Below the pieces are notes generated by a model, which saw only the letters and a list, made by a program, of their open reading frames with translations, had not been told where the DNA came from and did no database searches. DNA of 14,094 nucleotides from Actinomycetes bacterium (GTDB lineage: Bacteria > Actinomycetota > Actinomycetes > Actinomycetales > Cellulomonadaceae), in the NCBI GenBank assembly GCA_023401045.1, contig JAEXEM010000141.1, forward strand, positions 1-14,094, read 5' to 3'. The translations under genes and the position numbers were made by a program. Positions within the stretch are counted from its first letter, which is position 1. The number at the start of each line of letters is the position of its first letter. Shown one piece after another: positions 7,104 to 14,094 of this stretch.

Positions 7104-8390
7104 TCAGGCGAGGAGCTCGTGACGGATGATCGTCGCCTCGCGGCCCGGGCCGACGCCCACCGACGAGATGCGCGTCCCGGAGACGTCCTCGAGGTACTGC
7201 AGGTAGCGCTGCGCGTTCTTCGGCAGGTCGTCGAAGTCCCGCGCGCCGGAGATGTCCTCGGTCCAGCCGTCGAGGTACTCGTACACCGGCTTCGCGTGGT
7301 GGAAGTCGCTCTGGTCGATCGGCATCTCCTCGACGCGGCGCCCGTCGACGTCGTACGCGACGCACACCGGGATGCGGTCGCGGCCGGTGAGCACGTCGAG
7401 CTTCGTCACGACGAGGTCGGTGAGGCCGTTGACCATCGAGGCGTACCGCACGACGACGGCGTCGTACCAGCCGGTACGGCGCGGGCGGCCCGTCGTCGTC
7501 CCGAACTCGCCGCCGGTCTGCCGCAGCCACTCGCCGTCGGCGTCGAGCAGCTCGGTGGGGAACGGGCCCTCGCCGACGCGCGTCGTGTACGCCTTCGCCA
7601 CCGCGACGACCCGGTCGATGCGCGTCGGGCCGACGCCCGAGCCCGTGCACGCCCCGCCCGCGGTGCACGCGGACGACGTGACGAACGGGTAGGTGCCGTG
7701 GTCGACGTCGAGCATCGTCGCCTGGCCCGCCTCGAAGACGAGGGTCTTGCCCTCGTCGAGCGAGCGGTTGAGGAACTGCGGGGTGTCCGCGACGAACGGG
7801 CGCAGCCGCTCGGCGTGACGCAGCAGGTCCTCGAGCGTCTCGTCGACCGTGATCGCCCGGCGGTTGTAGATCTTGACGAGCAGGTGGTTCTTCTGGTCGA
7901 GCGCGCCCTCGATCTTCTGGCGCAGGATGCCCTCGTCGAAGAGGTCCTGGACACGGATGCCGATGCGGTTGATCTTGTCGGCGTACGTCGGGCCGATGCC
8001 GCGGCCGGTCGTGCCGATGCGGCGCTTGCCGAGGAAGCGCTCGGTCACCTTGTCCATCGTCCGGTTGTACGGCGCGATGACGTGCGCGGCCGACGAGACG
8101 AGCAGGCGCGAGGTGTCGACGCCGCGCGCCTCGAGGGCGTCGATCTCCTCGAACAGCACCTCGATGTCGACGACGACACCGTTGGCGATGACCGGGACGA
8201 CGCCCGGCGTGAGGATCCCGGAGGGCAGCAGGTGGAGGGCGTACTTCTCACCCTCGATGACCACTGTGTGCCCGGCGTTGTTGCCGCCGTTGAACTTGAC
8301 GACGACGTCGGTGCGCCCACCGAGCTGGTCGGTCGCCTTCCCCTTGCCCTCGTCGCCCCACTGGGCCCCGAGCACCACGACGGCCGGCAT
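7104..8390 (-). CDS. purA: adenylosuccinate synthetase
   Basis: PurA makes adenylosuccinate from IMP, aspartate and GTP, the first committed step to AMP. The 428-residue product has the normal length. Signatures in order are [11 protein letters not shown] near the N-terminus (catalytic Asp and P-loop-like turn), [26 protein letters not shown], the [20 protein letters not shown] region, [23 protein letters not shown] and [12 protein letters not shown] near the C-terminus. The usual SSNxTAGG here reads SSACTAGG; see findings. The ATG at 8390 is preceded by GGGAAG with an 8-nt gap and is exactly where homologues begin. It lies downstream of DUF3151 on the same strand with a 208-nt gap holding a palindrome, so it probably has its own promoter. 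It converges on the MFS gene over a hairpin. Confidence 0.97.
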   Translation of the reverse strand: MPAVVVLGAQWGDEGKGKATDQLGGRTDVVVKFNGGNNAGHTVVIEGEKYALHLLPSGILTPGVVPVIANGVVVDIEVLFEEIDALEARGVDTSRLLVSSAAHVIAPYNRTMDKVTERFLGKRRIGTTGRGIGPTYADKINRIGIRVQDLFDEGILRQKIEGALDQKNHLLVKIYNRRAITVDETLEDLLRHAERLRPFVADTPQFLNRSLDEGKTLVFEAGQATMLDVDHGTYPFVTSSACTAGGACTGSGVGPTRIDRVVAVAKAYTTRVGEGPFPTELLDADGEWLRQTGGEFGTTTGRPRRTGWYDAVVVRYASMVNGLTDLVVTKLDVLTGRDRIPVCVAYDVDGRRVEEMPIDQSDFHHAKPVYEYLDGWTEDISGARDFDDLPKNAQRYLQYLEDVSGTRISSVGVGPGREATIIRHELLA

Positions 8391-8545
8391 GATCACCACT
8401 TCCCGTGCTGCCTGAGGTGCGGCTCCGCCCGCAGACGGGCGCGAGCGGGCTCGCGGCGCGGGTGACCCGAGCACGCGCGGCAGTCACGCGTACCACCCGG
8501 AAGGGTACCCGAGGGCCCCTGGGACCTCCCGGCCGGTCCACCCCG

Positions 8546-8569
8546 GCACCTGCGGTGCACCGCAGGTGC
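8546..8569. terminator. perfect 24-bp palindrome downstream of DUF3151 gene, probable terminator
   Basis: GCACCTGCGG (8546-8555) and CCGCAGGTGC (8560-8569) surround TGCA, which makes a perfect 24-bp palindrome. It lies 29 nt beyond the DUF3151 stop on the minus strand and about 155 nt before purA. As RNA it forms a 10-bp stem with a four-base loop, a plausible terminator without a T-run. A perfect palindrome in a promoter-containing gap could also be a dimer-binding operator for purA. The rest of the gap (8391-8545) shows a GGGTACCC site but no promoter I can assign. Confidence 0.55.
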
Positions 8570-8598
8570 GGATCCGCGCCGCCCGGCGCTGCGTGCGC

Positions 8599-9003
8599 TC
8601 AGCGCAGCGCCGCGACCTCCGCGGCGGACGTGCCGCAGTCGACGAGGAACTGCGTGCAGCGCTCGGCCTCCTCGGTCTCGCCGATCTGCCGGGCCGCCTC
8701 CGCGAGCGCGAGCAGCGCGCGCAGGAACCCCTGGTTCGGCTCGTGGGCGACCGGCACGGGACCGCGGCCCCGCCACCCCGCGCGACGCAGCGCGTCGAGA
8801 CCGCGGTGGTAGCCCGTCCGTGCGAAGGCGTACCGCACGACCGGGTCGTCGGCCTGCTCCGCGAGCAGCGCCCACACGAGCGAGGACGCCGGCGCGGCGC
8901 GGACGGCGGCGCGCAGGTCGCCGTCGGCGAGCGCCGCCCGGGCCGCGGTGTCCTCCGGCAGCAGCGTCGGGGCGGGGCCGTCGAGCAGGTTCTCGTGCGT
9001 CAT
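8599..9003 (-). CDS. DUF3151 family protein
   Basis: This is a 134-residue cytoplasmic protein of the actinobacterial DUF3151 family; the biochemical role is not known to me. The family pattern is clear: MTHENLLDGPAPTLLP at the N-terminus, PASSLVWALLAEQA (38-51), the hallmark YAFARTGYHRGLDALRRAGW (58-77), GPVPVAHEPNQGFLRALLALAEAA (81-104) and IGETEEAERCTQFLVDC (107-123). The alternating helices resemble a TPR-like fold. The ATG at 9003 is where homologues start. It has no ribosome site, but GACACT lies 6 nt upstream on the minus strand, which suggests a leaderless transcript. It is upstream of purA on the same strand and divergent from the first STAS gene. The family is often found next to purA and fba, so a housekeeping role is likely. 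Confidence 0.92.
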   Translation of the reverse strand: MTHENLLDGPAPTLLPEDTAARAALADGDLRAAVRAAPASSLVWALLAEQADDPVVRYAFARTGYHRGLDALRRAGWRGRGPVPVAHEPNQGFLRALLALAEAARQIGETEEAERCTQFLVDCGTSAAEVAALR

Positions 9004-9009
9004 CCCGCA

Positions 9010-9015
9010 AGTGTC
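9010..9015 (-). promoter_or_regulatory. possible leaderless -10 element of the DUF3151 gene
   Basis: The minus strand reads GACACT, one change from TAnnnT at its first base, with 6 nt before the ATG at 9003. No Shine-Dalgarno sequence lies between. This fits a leaderless start but is weak alone. Confidence 0.35.
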
Positions 9016-9125
9016 GCACCGGACCTGCCTCGCGGGCAGCGGACGTCGGCGCAGGTCGGAGCGGGGGTCGTCCGGATGGCGGTCACACGCCCTCGCTCCC
9101 GCTCGCGCGCGGGGAGCCCCGGGGC

Positions 9126-9184
9126 TACAGTCGAACGGTCGACCAAGTACGCCCCCGCGGACCCCCCTCCCGGTCGGCACGGAG
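9126..9184 (+). promoter_or_regulatory. promoter and leader of the first STAS gene, similar to that of the second
   Basis: TACAGT (9126-9131) fits a -10 and is followed at once by CGAACGG-T-CGACC (9132-9144). Bases 9130-9143 also form an imperfect inverted repeat, GTCGA-ACGG-TCGAC. Further on come CGCGG, a CCCC run, TCCCGG and the ribosome site GGAG (9181-9184), 5 nt before the ATG. The same blocks occur in the same order before the STAS gene at 11849. Confidence 0.5.
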
Positions 9185-9189
9185 CCTCC

Positions 9190-9552
9190 ATGATCGAGAT
9201 CTCGACGTCGTCCACCACCACGACCCTCGTCGTCGCAGGTGACCTCGACCTGGCCGAGCGCGACCAGTTCCCCGAGGTCACGGCACGCGTCGTCGGGCTG
9301 CGCCGTCAGCTCCTCGTCATCGACATGTGCCGCGTGACGTTCATGGACTCGACGGGCGCGGCGTTCCTCATCTCCCTCGCCGACGCCGGTCGTCGCCGGG
9401 GCGGTGCGACCGTGCTGCGCGGTGCCGCGGACCGGGACCTGTTCGTCCTGGAGATCTGCGGCGCGCTCGAGCTGTTCCGCATCGACGCCGACCACCGCTG
9501 CGAGCTGGCGGGCGAGCCGATGCACCCCCAGGACGCACCCGCCACGGCCTGA
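9190..9552 (+). CDS. STAS-domain protein, anti-anti-sigma factor-like (RsbV/SpoIIAA type)
   Basis: This is a single-domain STAS protein of 120 residues, probably a phosphorylatable switch that frees a target from an RsbW-like kinase when dephosphorylated. After the N-terminal strands (MIEISTSSTTTTLVVAGDLDLAERDQF) comes LLVIDMCRVTFMDSTGAAFL, with the phospho-acceptor motif DSTG at 53-56. The tail LFRID...HPQDAPATA ends the domain. The ATG at 9190 follows GGAG with a 5-nt gap; the open frame upstream to 8566 is antisense to DUF3151 and not used. It converges on the phosphatase/kinase gene at 9624, with which it very likely works. A second STAS gene starts at 11849. A sulfate-transporter origin is excluded by size and lack of helices. 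The final target is unknown. Confidence 0.88.
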   Translation: MIEISTSSTTTTLVVAGDLDLAERDQFPEVTARVVGLRRQLLVIDMCRVTFMDSTGAAFLISLADAGRRRGGATVLRGAADRDLFVLEICGALELFRIDADHRCELAGEPMHPQDAPATA

Positions 9553-9582
9553 CGTCCCGTCAGCGCCTGACCTCCCGCCGGG

Positions 9583-9612
9583 CGCGCGGAGCCGCTCCGG
9601 CTGTCCCGCGCG
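9583..9612. terminator. hairpin between the first STAS gene and the SpoIIE-type gene
   Basis: CGCGCGG (9583-9589) pairs with CCGCGCG (9606-9612). Inside it AGCCG (9590-9594) pairs with CGGCT (9598-9602) around CTC, leaving a 3-nt bulge. It lies between the two convergent stop codons (9552 and 9624) and probably serves both. Confidence 0.5.
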
Positions 9613-9623
9613 ACCGCTGGGGC

Positions 9624-11768
9624 TCAGCGGCCGTCGCGTGCCGCCGTCGGGAGCTGACCGGGGCGCACGCGCGCCCACACGACCTTGCCGCCGGCCGAGT
9701 GCCGCCAGCCCCAGTCGGCGAGCCGCTCGACGATCTGCATCCCGAACCCACCGACCCGGCCGGGGTGGCCGTCGGTGACGACCGGGGGCGTCGGGTTGGC
9801 GTCCTCGACCTCGATGCGCATGCCGTCGCCGGTGTCGTGCAGCTGGAGCGCGACGTGGCCCCAGCCGTGCAGCACCGCGTTCGCCACGAGCTCGGAGACG
9901 ACGAGCTCGGCGTTCGACGTGTCCTCGATGTCCCACGCCTCGCACGTGCGCAGCACGCAGTGCCGTGCCCGGCCGATCGACGCCGGCTCGCTCGGCAGCG
10001 CCCAGCGGCGGCTGCGCGGCCCGGCCGCGCCGCCGAGGTCGTCGTGGTCCACCGGGACCCGCACGACGACGACGGCGACGTCGTCCTCCGGCTGGTCCGC
10101 GAGCCGCGACAGCAGGTCCTCGCCGATGCCGGCCGCGTCGCGCGCGGTGATGGCGGCGGCGACCGCCTCGAGGACGGTGAGCCCGTCGCGCAGGCTGCGG
10201 TGGCGCCGCTCGACGAGCCCGTCGGTGTAGAGCACGACGACGTCCCCGGGCTCGAGGACGAGCTCGTCCGTCGCGCGGCTGCCGGAGCCGAACCCGACGA
10301 GCGGGCCGCCGGTGCCGCGCAGGAGCTCGGCGTGGCCGTCGCGCACGTGGAGCAGCGGCAGGTGGCCGGCACGCGCGAACTGCAGGCGCCAGCGGTCGCC
10401 GTCGCGTGTGAGCGCGCAGAAGAGCATGCTCGCGGCGCGCGGCAGGCGCATACCGGCGAAGAGCTGGTCGACGCGGTCGAGGACCGGGCCCGGGGTCGTG
10501 ATGTCGTAGGCGTACGAGCGCACCACCGGGCGCAGCTGTCCCATCGTCGCGGCCGCCTCGACGTCGTGGCCGACGACGTCGCCGACGACGACCCCGACGG
10601 TGCTCGGCCCGATCTGCAGGACGTCGTACCAGTCACCGCCGACCTGGGCGTGGTCCGACGACGGCGAGTAGTACGTCCACACGTCGAGGCCGTCGACCTC
10701 GGCCTGCTCGGGCAGCATCGCGCGCTGCAGCGTCGCGGCGAGGCGGTGCTCACGGTCGTAGAGCCGGACGTTGTCGATCGACAGCCCCACACGACGTGCG
10801 ACGAGCTCGACGACCGTCGCGGCCTGCGAGCCGAGCGCCGCGGCGCCACCACCGCCGCGCGGGCGCACGACGAGCAGCCCGACGACGCGCCGGCGGCCGG
10901 GCACCGGCTGCACGACGACGCGCCGGTCCGTCACGGGCAGGTGCGGGCCCAGCGTCGTCGCCAGCCAGCGCGTGTACGTGCCCTCGGGGTGCTCGGCCCC
11001 GAGGTCGACCTCGACGGCCCGCTCGGTCACCCCCGACAGCAGGGACCCGACGACGTCGTGCGGGCACCGCGGCAGGACCCGGCGGTCGGGGCCGTGGTGG
11101 CGCTGCTGGCGGCCCTGGTAGGGCTCGATGCCGTCCGCCGCCCACAGACCGTTGTCGTGGAGGTAGAAGCCCGCGGTCTCGACGAGCTCGGCCTCGAGCA
11201 GCGCGGCGATCTCGCGCAGGCCGTGCGGCTCGTCGATGTCCATGAGGAGGTCGGAGACCCGCGAGATGATCGCGAGGCTGCGGCGCTCACGGCGCTCCTC
11301 GGCGACGAGCGCCTCCTGCGCGGCCGTCGCGCTGAGCTGCGCGGTGAGGTCCTGCACCGCGACGACGAACGTCCCCGGGCCGACGTCCGGCCCGTGCGGG
11401 ACCTGCGACAGGTGCGCGACGCAGTGCACGCGCGAGCCGTCGGCACGACGCAGCACGACGGCGTGCGACGAGGGGGCCGGGCCGCGGGGCACGGTGGGCT
11501 CGGCGGGACGCACGCGCGGGTCGTCGAGGACGTCGACCCCGACGAGCGAGCCCACGGCGTACCCGACCGCGCGCGCCAGCGCGTCGTTCACCCACGTGAC
11601 GACGAGCCGCGACCCACGGTCCTCGAGCAGCGCGAGCGGCACCTGCGTGGCGGCTGCGGCGGCCCCCAGGGCGATCGCCGCGACGGCGGCGGGACCCTCG
11701 GTCGGCACGGTCCCGACGGCTCCCGGGAGGGGTTCGGCGGTCCGGTCGATGGCGTGGGAGTTGACCAC
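9624..11768 (-). CDS. PAS/GAF-PP2C (SpoIIE)-HATPase fusion: sensor phosphatase with RsbW-like kinase domain
   Basis: This is a 714-residue cytoplasmic switch protein. Residues about 40-150 look like a PAS sensor (TWVNDALARAVGYAVGSLVG...VVAVQDLTAQ). A short linker helix leads to a GAF-like region at about 165-340 (ISRVSDLLMDIDEPHGLREIAALL...). The PP2C/SpoIIE phosphatase is at about 359-580, with metal-site motifs GGDWYDV (377-383), GDVVGHD (396-402), YTDGLVERR (514-522) and DDVAVVV (562-568). A GHKL ATPase of RsbW type ends the protein (about 587-706): N box ELVVSELVANAVLHG, G box GGFGMQIVERL. It should dephosphorylate STAS proteins and may rephosphorylate them through the kinase domain. Three GTGs in a row (11774, 11771, 11768) follow GGAGG; 11768 has the best spacing. 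STAS genes flank both ends. The sensed signal is unknown. Confidence 0.93.
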   Translation of the reverse strand: MVNSHAIDRTAEPLPGAVGTVPTEGPAAVAAIALGAAAAATQVPLALLEDRGSRLVVTWVNDALARAVGYAVGSLVGVDVLDDPRVRPAEPTVPRGPAPSSHAVVLRRADGSRVHCVAHLSQVPHGPDVGPGTFVVAVQDLTAQLSATAAQEALVAEERRERRSLAIISRVSDLLMDIDEPHGLREIAALLEAELVETAGFYLHDNGLWAADGIEPYQGRQQRHHGPDRRVLPRCPHDVVGSLLSGVTERAVEVDLGAEHPEGTYTRWLATTLGPHLPVTDRRVVVQPVPGRRRVVGLLVVRPRGGGGAAALGSQAATVVELVARRVGLSIDNVRLYDREHRLAATLQRAMLPEQAEVDGLDVWTYYSPSSDHAQVGGDWYDVLQIGPSTVGVVVGDVVGHDVEAAATMGQLRPVVRSYAYDITTPGPVLDRVDQLFAGMRLPRAASMLFCALTRDGDRWRLQFARAGHLPLLHVRDGHAELLRGTGGPLVGFGSGSRATDELVLEPGDVVVLYTDGLVERRHRSLRDGLTVLEAVAAAITARDAAGIGEDLLSRLADQPEDDVAVVVVRVPVDHDDLGGAAGPRSRRWALPSEPASIGRARHCVLRTCEAWDIEDTSNAELVVSELVANAVLHGWGHVALQLHDTGDGMRIEVEDANPTPPVVTDGHPGRVGGFGMQIVERLADWGWRHSAGGKVVWARVRPGQLPTAARDGR

Positions 11769-11785
11769 CACCACCTCCGATCGTC

Positions 11786-11844
11786 TAGCGTGCCGAACGG
11801 ACGACGGCTCGACCAGACGCGGCGAGCCCCTCTCCCGGAAGGAG
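11786..11844 (+). promoter_or_regulatory. promoter and leader of the second STAS gene, with possible opposed -10 on the minus strand
   Basis: TAGCGT (11786-11791) is the candidate -10; TTGACC at 11761-11766 could be a -35 with a 19-bp gap. CGAACGG-A-CGAC follows at 11794-11805, then CGCGG, CCCC, TCCCGG and AAGGAG (11839-11844), 4 nt before the GTG. These blocks match the first STAS leader in order and distance. On the minus strand TAGACG (11787-11782) overlaps the same bases and could serve the divergent phosphatase gene. Confidence 0.5.
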
Positions 11845-11848
11845 CATC

Positions 11849-12253
11849 GTGCGAGACGGTAACAGTCCTTCCGCTGACGACGCCGCACCCCCCGCCGAGA
11901 TCGCGGCCGGTGAGCCCGGTGCCGTGCAGGTCATCGTCGGCGCCGACCGCACCCGCATCGTCCTCTCGGGCGAGGTGGACGCGGACCTCGGCCCGGAGCT
12001 GCAGGAGGCGACGAGCGAGGCCGAGCAGCGTGGTCTGCCCATCGAGGTCGACGCGCACCACGTGACCTTCATGGACTCCTCGGGCGTGGCCTTCCTCGCC
12101 CGCCTGTCCATCCGCAGCGAGCACCGCGTGCGCCTGCTGCGGGTCCCGCCGACGGTGCGCTTCCTCCTCGAGGTGACGCGCATCGGCGAGCTGCTCGACG
12201 TCGTCGACGACGACGCGGGCGACCCGTTCGAACCGGTCGACTCGACGAGCTGA
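11849..12253 (+). CDS. STAS-domain protein, anti-anti-sigma factor-like (second copy)
   Basis: This is a 134-residue STAS protein, a second likely phospho-switch partner for the adjacent phosphatase/kinase. An acidic, Ala/Pro-rich N-terminal tail of about 25 residues (DGNSPSADDAAPPAEIAAGE) precedes the domain. Then come QVIVGADRTRIVLSGEVDADLG and IEVDAHHVTFMDSSGVAFLARL, with the acceptor motif DSSG at 76-79. An acidic tail (VVDDDAGDPFEPVD) ends the protein. It resembles the first STAS protein in the VTFMDS[ST]G.AFL core but differs elsewhere, so it is a paralogue rather than a recent duplicate. The GTG at 11849 follows GGAAGGAG with a 4-nt gap. It is divergent from the phosphatase gene with overlapping promoters, and its transcript ends at the hairpin at 12301. 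Its partner kinase and target are inferred. Confidence 0.88.
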   Translation: MRDGNSPSADDAAPPAEIAAGEPGAVQVIVGADRTRIVLSGEVDADLGPELQEATSEAEQRGLPIEVDAHHVTFMDSSGVAFLARLSIRSEHRVRLLRVPPTVRFLLEVTRIGELLDVVDDDAGDPFEPVDSTS

Positions 12254-12300
12254 CTCCCGCCCCCTGCCCCGACCGGGCAGCGGCGGCGCGGCCACGACGA

Positions 12301-12340
12301 CGACGGCCCCGGTCCCCCTCACGGGGGGCCGGGGCCGTCG
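12301..12340. terminator. very strong bidirectional hairpin terminator between second STAS gene and fba
   Basis: CGACGGCCCCGG (12301-12312) and CCGGGGCCGTCG (12329-12340) pair perfectly. The stem continues through a T-G pair and five C-G pairs to a TCAC loop (12319-12322), 18 pairs in all. It lies between the convergent stops at 12253 and 12357. Like the hairpin at 7043 it has no T-run. Confidence 0.85.
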
Positions 12341-12356
12341 GTGCGTCAGGCGGGTG

Positions 12357-13379
<1,023 letters not shown>

Positions 13380-13480
13380 CGCGGTTCTCCTTGACGAAGC
13401 GGGAGCGGGTACGGGGTGAGTCTGCCACCACCATGCGCCCCGCTTGCCGGGACGTCCACCGGGACCTGCGTCCCCGTCCG

Positions 13481-14094
13481 TCAGTCGGCCTGCGGCACCG
13501 TGGCGTGCCTCACCATCCAGGTGTGCATCGCGATGGCCGCGGCCGCGCCCGCGTTGAGCGAGCGGGTGCTGCCGTGCTGGGTGACGTGGACGACGACGTC
13601 GCACACGGCCTGCGCGGCCGGTGTCAGCCCGGTCGACTCCTGACCGAGCAGCAGCACGCACCCGCGCGGCAGCGGGGTCGTCTCGATGGGCACCGAGCCG
13701 GGCACGTTGTCGACCCCGACGACCGGCAGCCGTGCCCCGCCCGGGCCCGCGCCGGCCGCCCACGTCGCCAGCGCGGACGCGTCCGGGTGGTGGTGCACGT
13801 GCAGGTACCGGTCGGTCACCATCGCGCCGCGCCGGTTCCAGCGCCGCCGCCCGACGACGTGCACGCCGGCGGCGTTGAACGCGTTGGCGGTGCGGACGAC
13901 CGAGCCGATGTTGAGGTCGTGCTGCCAGTTCTCGATCGCGACGTGGAACGGGTGGCGCCGGGTGTCGAGGTCGGCGACGACCGCCTCGACCGTCCAGTAC
14001 CGGTACGCGTCGACGACGTTGCGACGGTCCCCGTGCGCCAGCAGCTCCGGGTCGTAGCGCGGGTCGAGCGCGTCGGAGCCGGGCAGCCGGGGCC
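13481..14094 (-). CDS. TrmH/SpoU-family RNA 2'-O-methyltransferase, lacking its start (window edge)
   Basis: This is a SPOUT-class, AdoMet-dependent enzyme that methylates ribose 2'-OH in tRNA or rRNA. The 203 residues visible include all three family motifs: NIGSVVRTANAFNAAGVHVVG (motif 1 with the catalytic Arg and Asn), CVLLLGQESTGLT (motif 2) and HGSTRSLNAGAAAAIAMHTW (motif 3, the knot that binds AdoMet). An N-terminal helical extension (PELLAHGDRRNVVDAYRYWTVEAVVADL) precedes motif 1, and the true start lies beyond the right edge, probably only tens of residues away. The stop at 13481 is 101 nt before fba on the same strand, so cotranscription with fba is possible. The exact target RNA cannot be told from sequence. 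The family is certain. Confidence 0.93.
   Translation of the reverse strand, partial: PRLPGSDALDPRYDPELLAHGDRRNVVDAYRYWTVEAVVADLDTRRHPFHVAIENWQHDLNIGSVVRTANAFNAAGVHVVGRRRWNRRGAMVTDRYLHVHHHPDASALATWAAGAGPGGARLPVVGVDNVPGSVPIETTPLPRGCVLLLGQESTGLTPAAQAVCDVVVHVTQHGSTRSLNAGAAAAIAMHTWMVRHATVPQAD

Noticed and set aside
5928..8465. 845-codon plus-strand reading frame over the MFS gene and purA
   Set aside because: It spans a strong terminator and two oppositely oriented real genes, and has no recognisable motif.
9190..9552. STAS domain as part of a sulfate permease
   Set aside because: The protein is only 120 residues, has no membrane helices and carries the DSTG motif of anti-anti-sigma factors.
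11769..11888. N-terminal extension of the phosphatase/kinase upstream of the GTG cluster
   Set aside because: It would read antisense through the second STAS leader, and GGAGG sits right at the GTG cluster.
9327..12065. 912-codon plus-strand reading frame opposite the phosphatase/kinase gene
   Set aside because: It crosses two STAS genes out of frame and shows only low-complexity Arg/Asp/Val-rich sequence, while the minus strand carries clear PP2C and HATPase motifs.

Overview
The window is about 14.1 kb of very GC-rich, densely coding DNA with strong G/C third-position bias and frequent GTG starts. The gene content is actinobacterial: DUF3151, a class II Fba beside a TrmH methyltransferase, and SpoIIE-type phosphatase and STAS proteins. 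Protein sequences and gene order look most like Micrococcales, such as the Cellulomonas or Promicromonospora groups. That placement is inference from recognition, not from a search. I see no tRNA, rRNA, CRISPR array, insertion sequence or phage gene.

Left part (1-2220). A truncated amidohydrolase leaves to the left. It is divergent from an unexported DNA/RNA non-specific endonuclease with the DRGH motif. The endonuclease converges on purC.

Purine block (1291-8390, all purine genes on the minus strand). purD is followed by purC. The likely transcription order is HTH regulator, three-helix membrane protein with a helical cytoplasmic domain, purD, purC. The regulator is divergent from an MFS exporter, and the 76-bp gap between them holds 14-bp-period repeats of an imperfect palindrome, the best candidate operator array here. 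The exporter converges on purA across a strong hairpin terminator. purA lies downstream of a DUF3151 gene on the same strand.

Partner-switching module (9190-12253). Two small STAS (anti-anti-sigma-like) genes on the plus strand flank a large minus-strand gene. That gene encodes a PAS/GAF-like sensor, a PP2C/SpoIIE phosphatase and an RsbW-like HATPase in one polypeptide. The two STAS genes share blocks of sequence in their leaders, which suggests co-regulation. No sigma factor is present, so the output is unknown.

Right part (12357-14094). A class II fructose-bisphosphate aldolase lies downstream of a TrmH/SpoU-family RNA methyltransferase that runs off the right edge. In relatives I remember TrmH-fba-DUF3151-purA as a common order. 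If so, the STAS/SpoIIE module sits as an insertion between fba and DUF3151.

No wholly new system is evident. The features most worth following up are the 14-bp operator array (5632-5683), the self-contained kinase/phosphatase switch with two STAS partners and matched leaders, and the membrane solenoid protein next to purDC.
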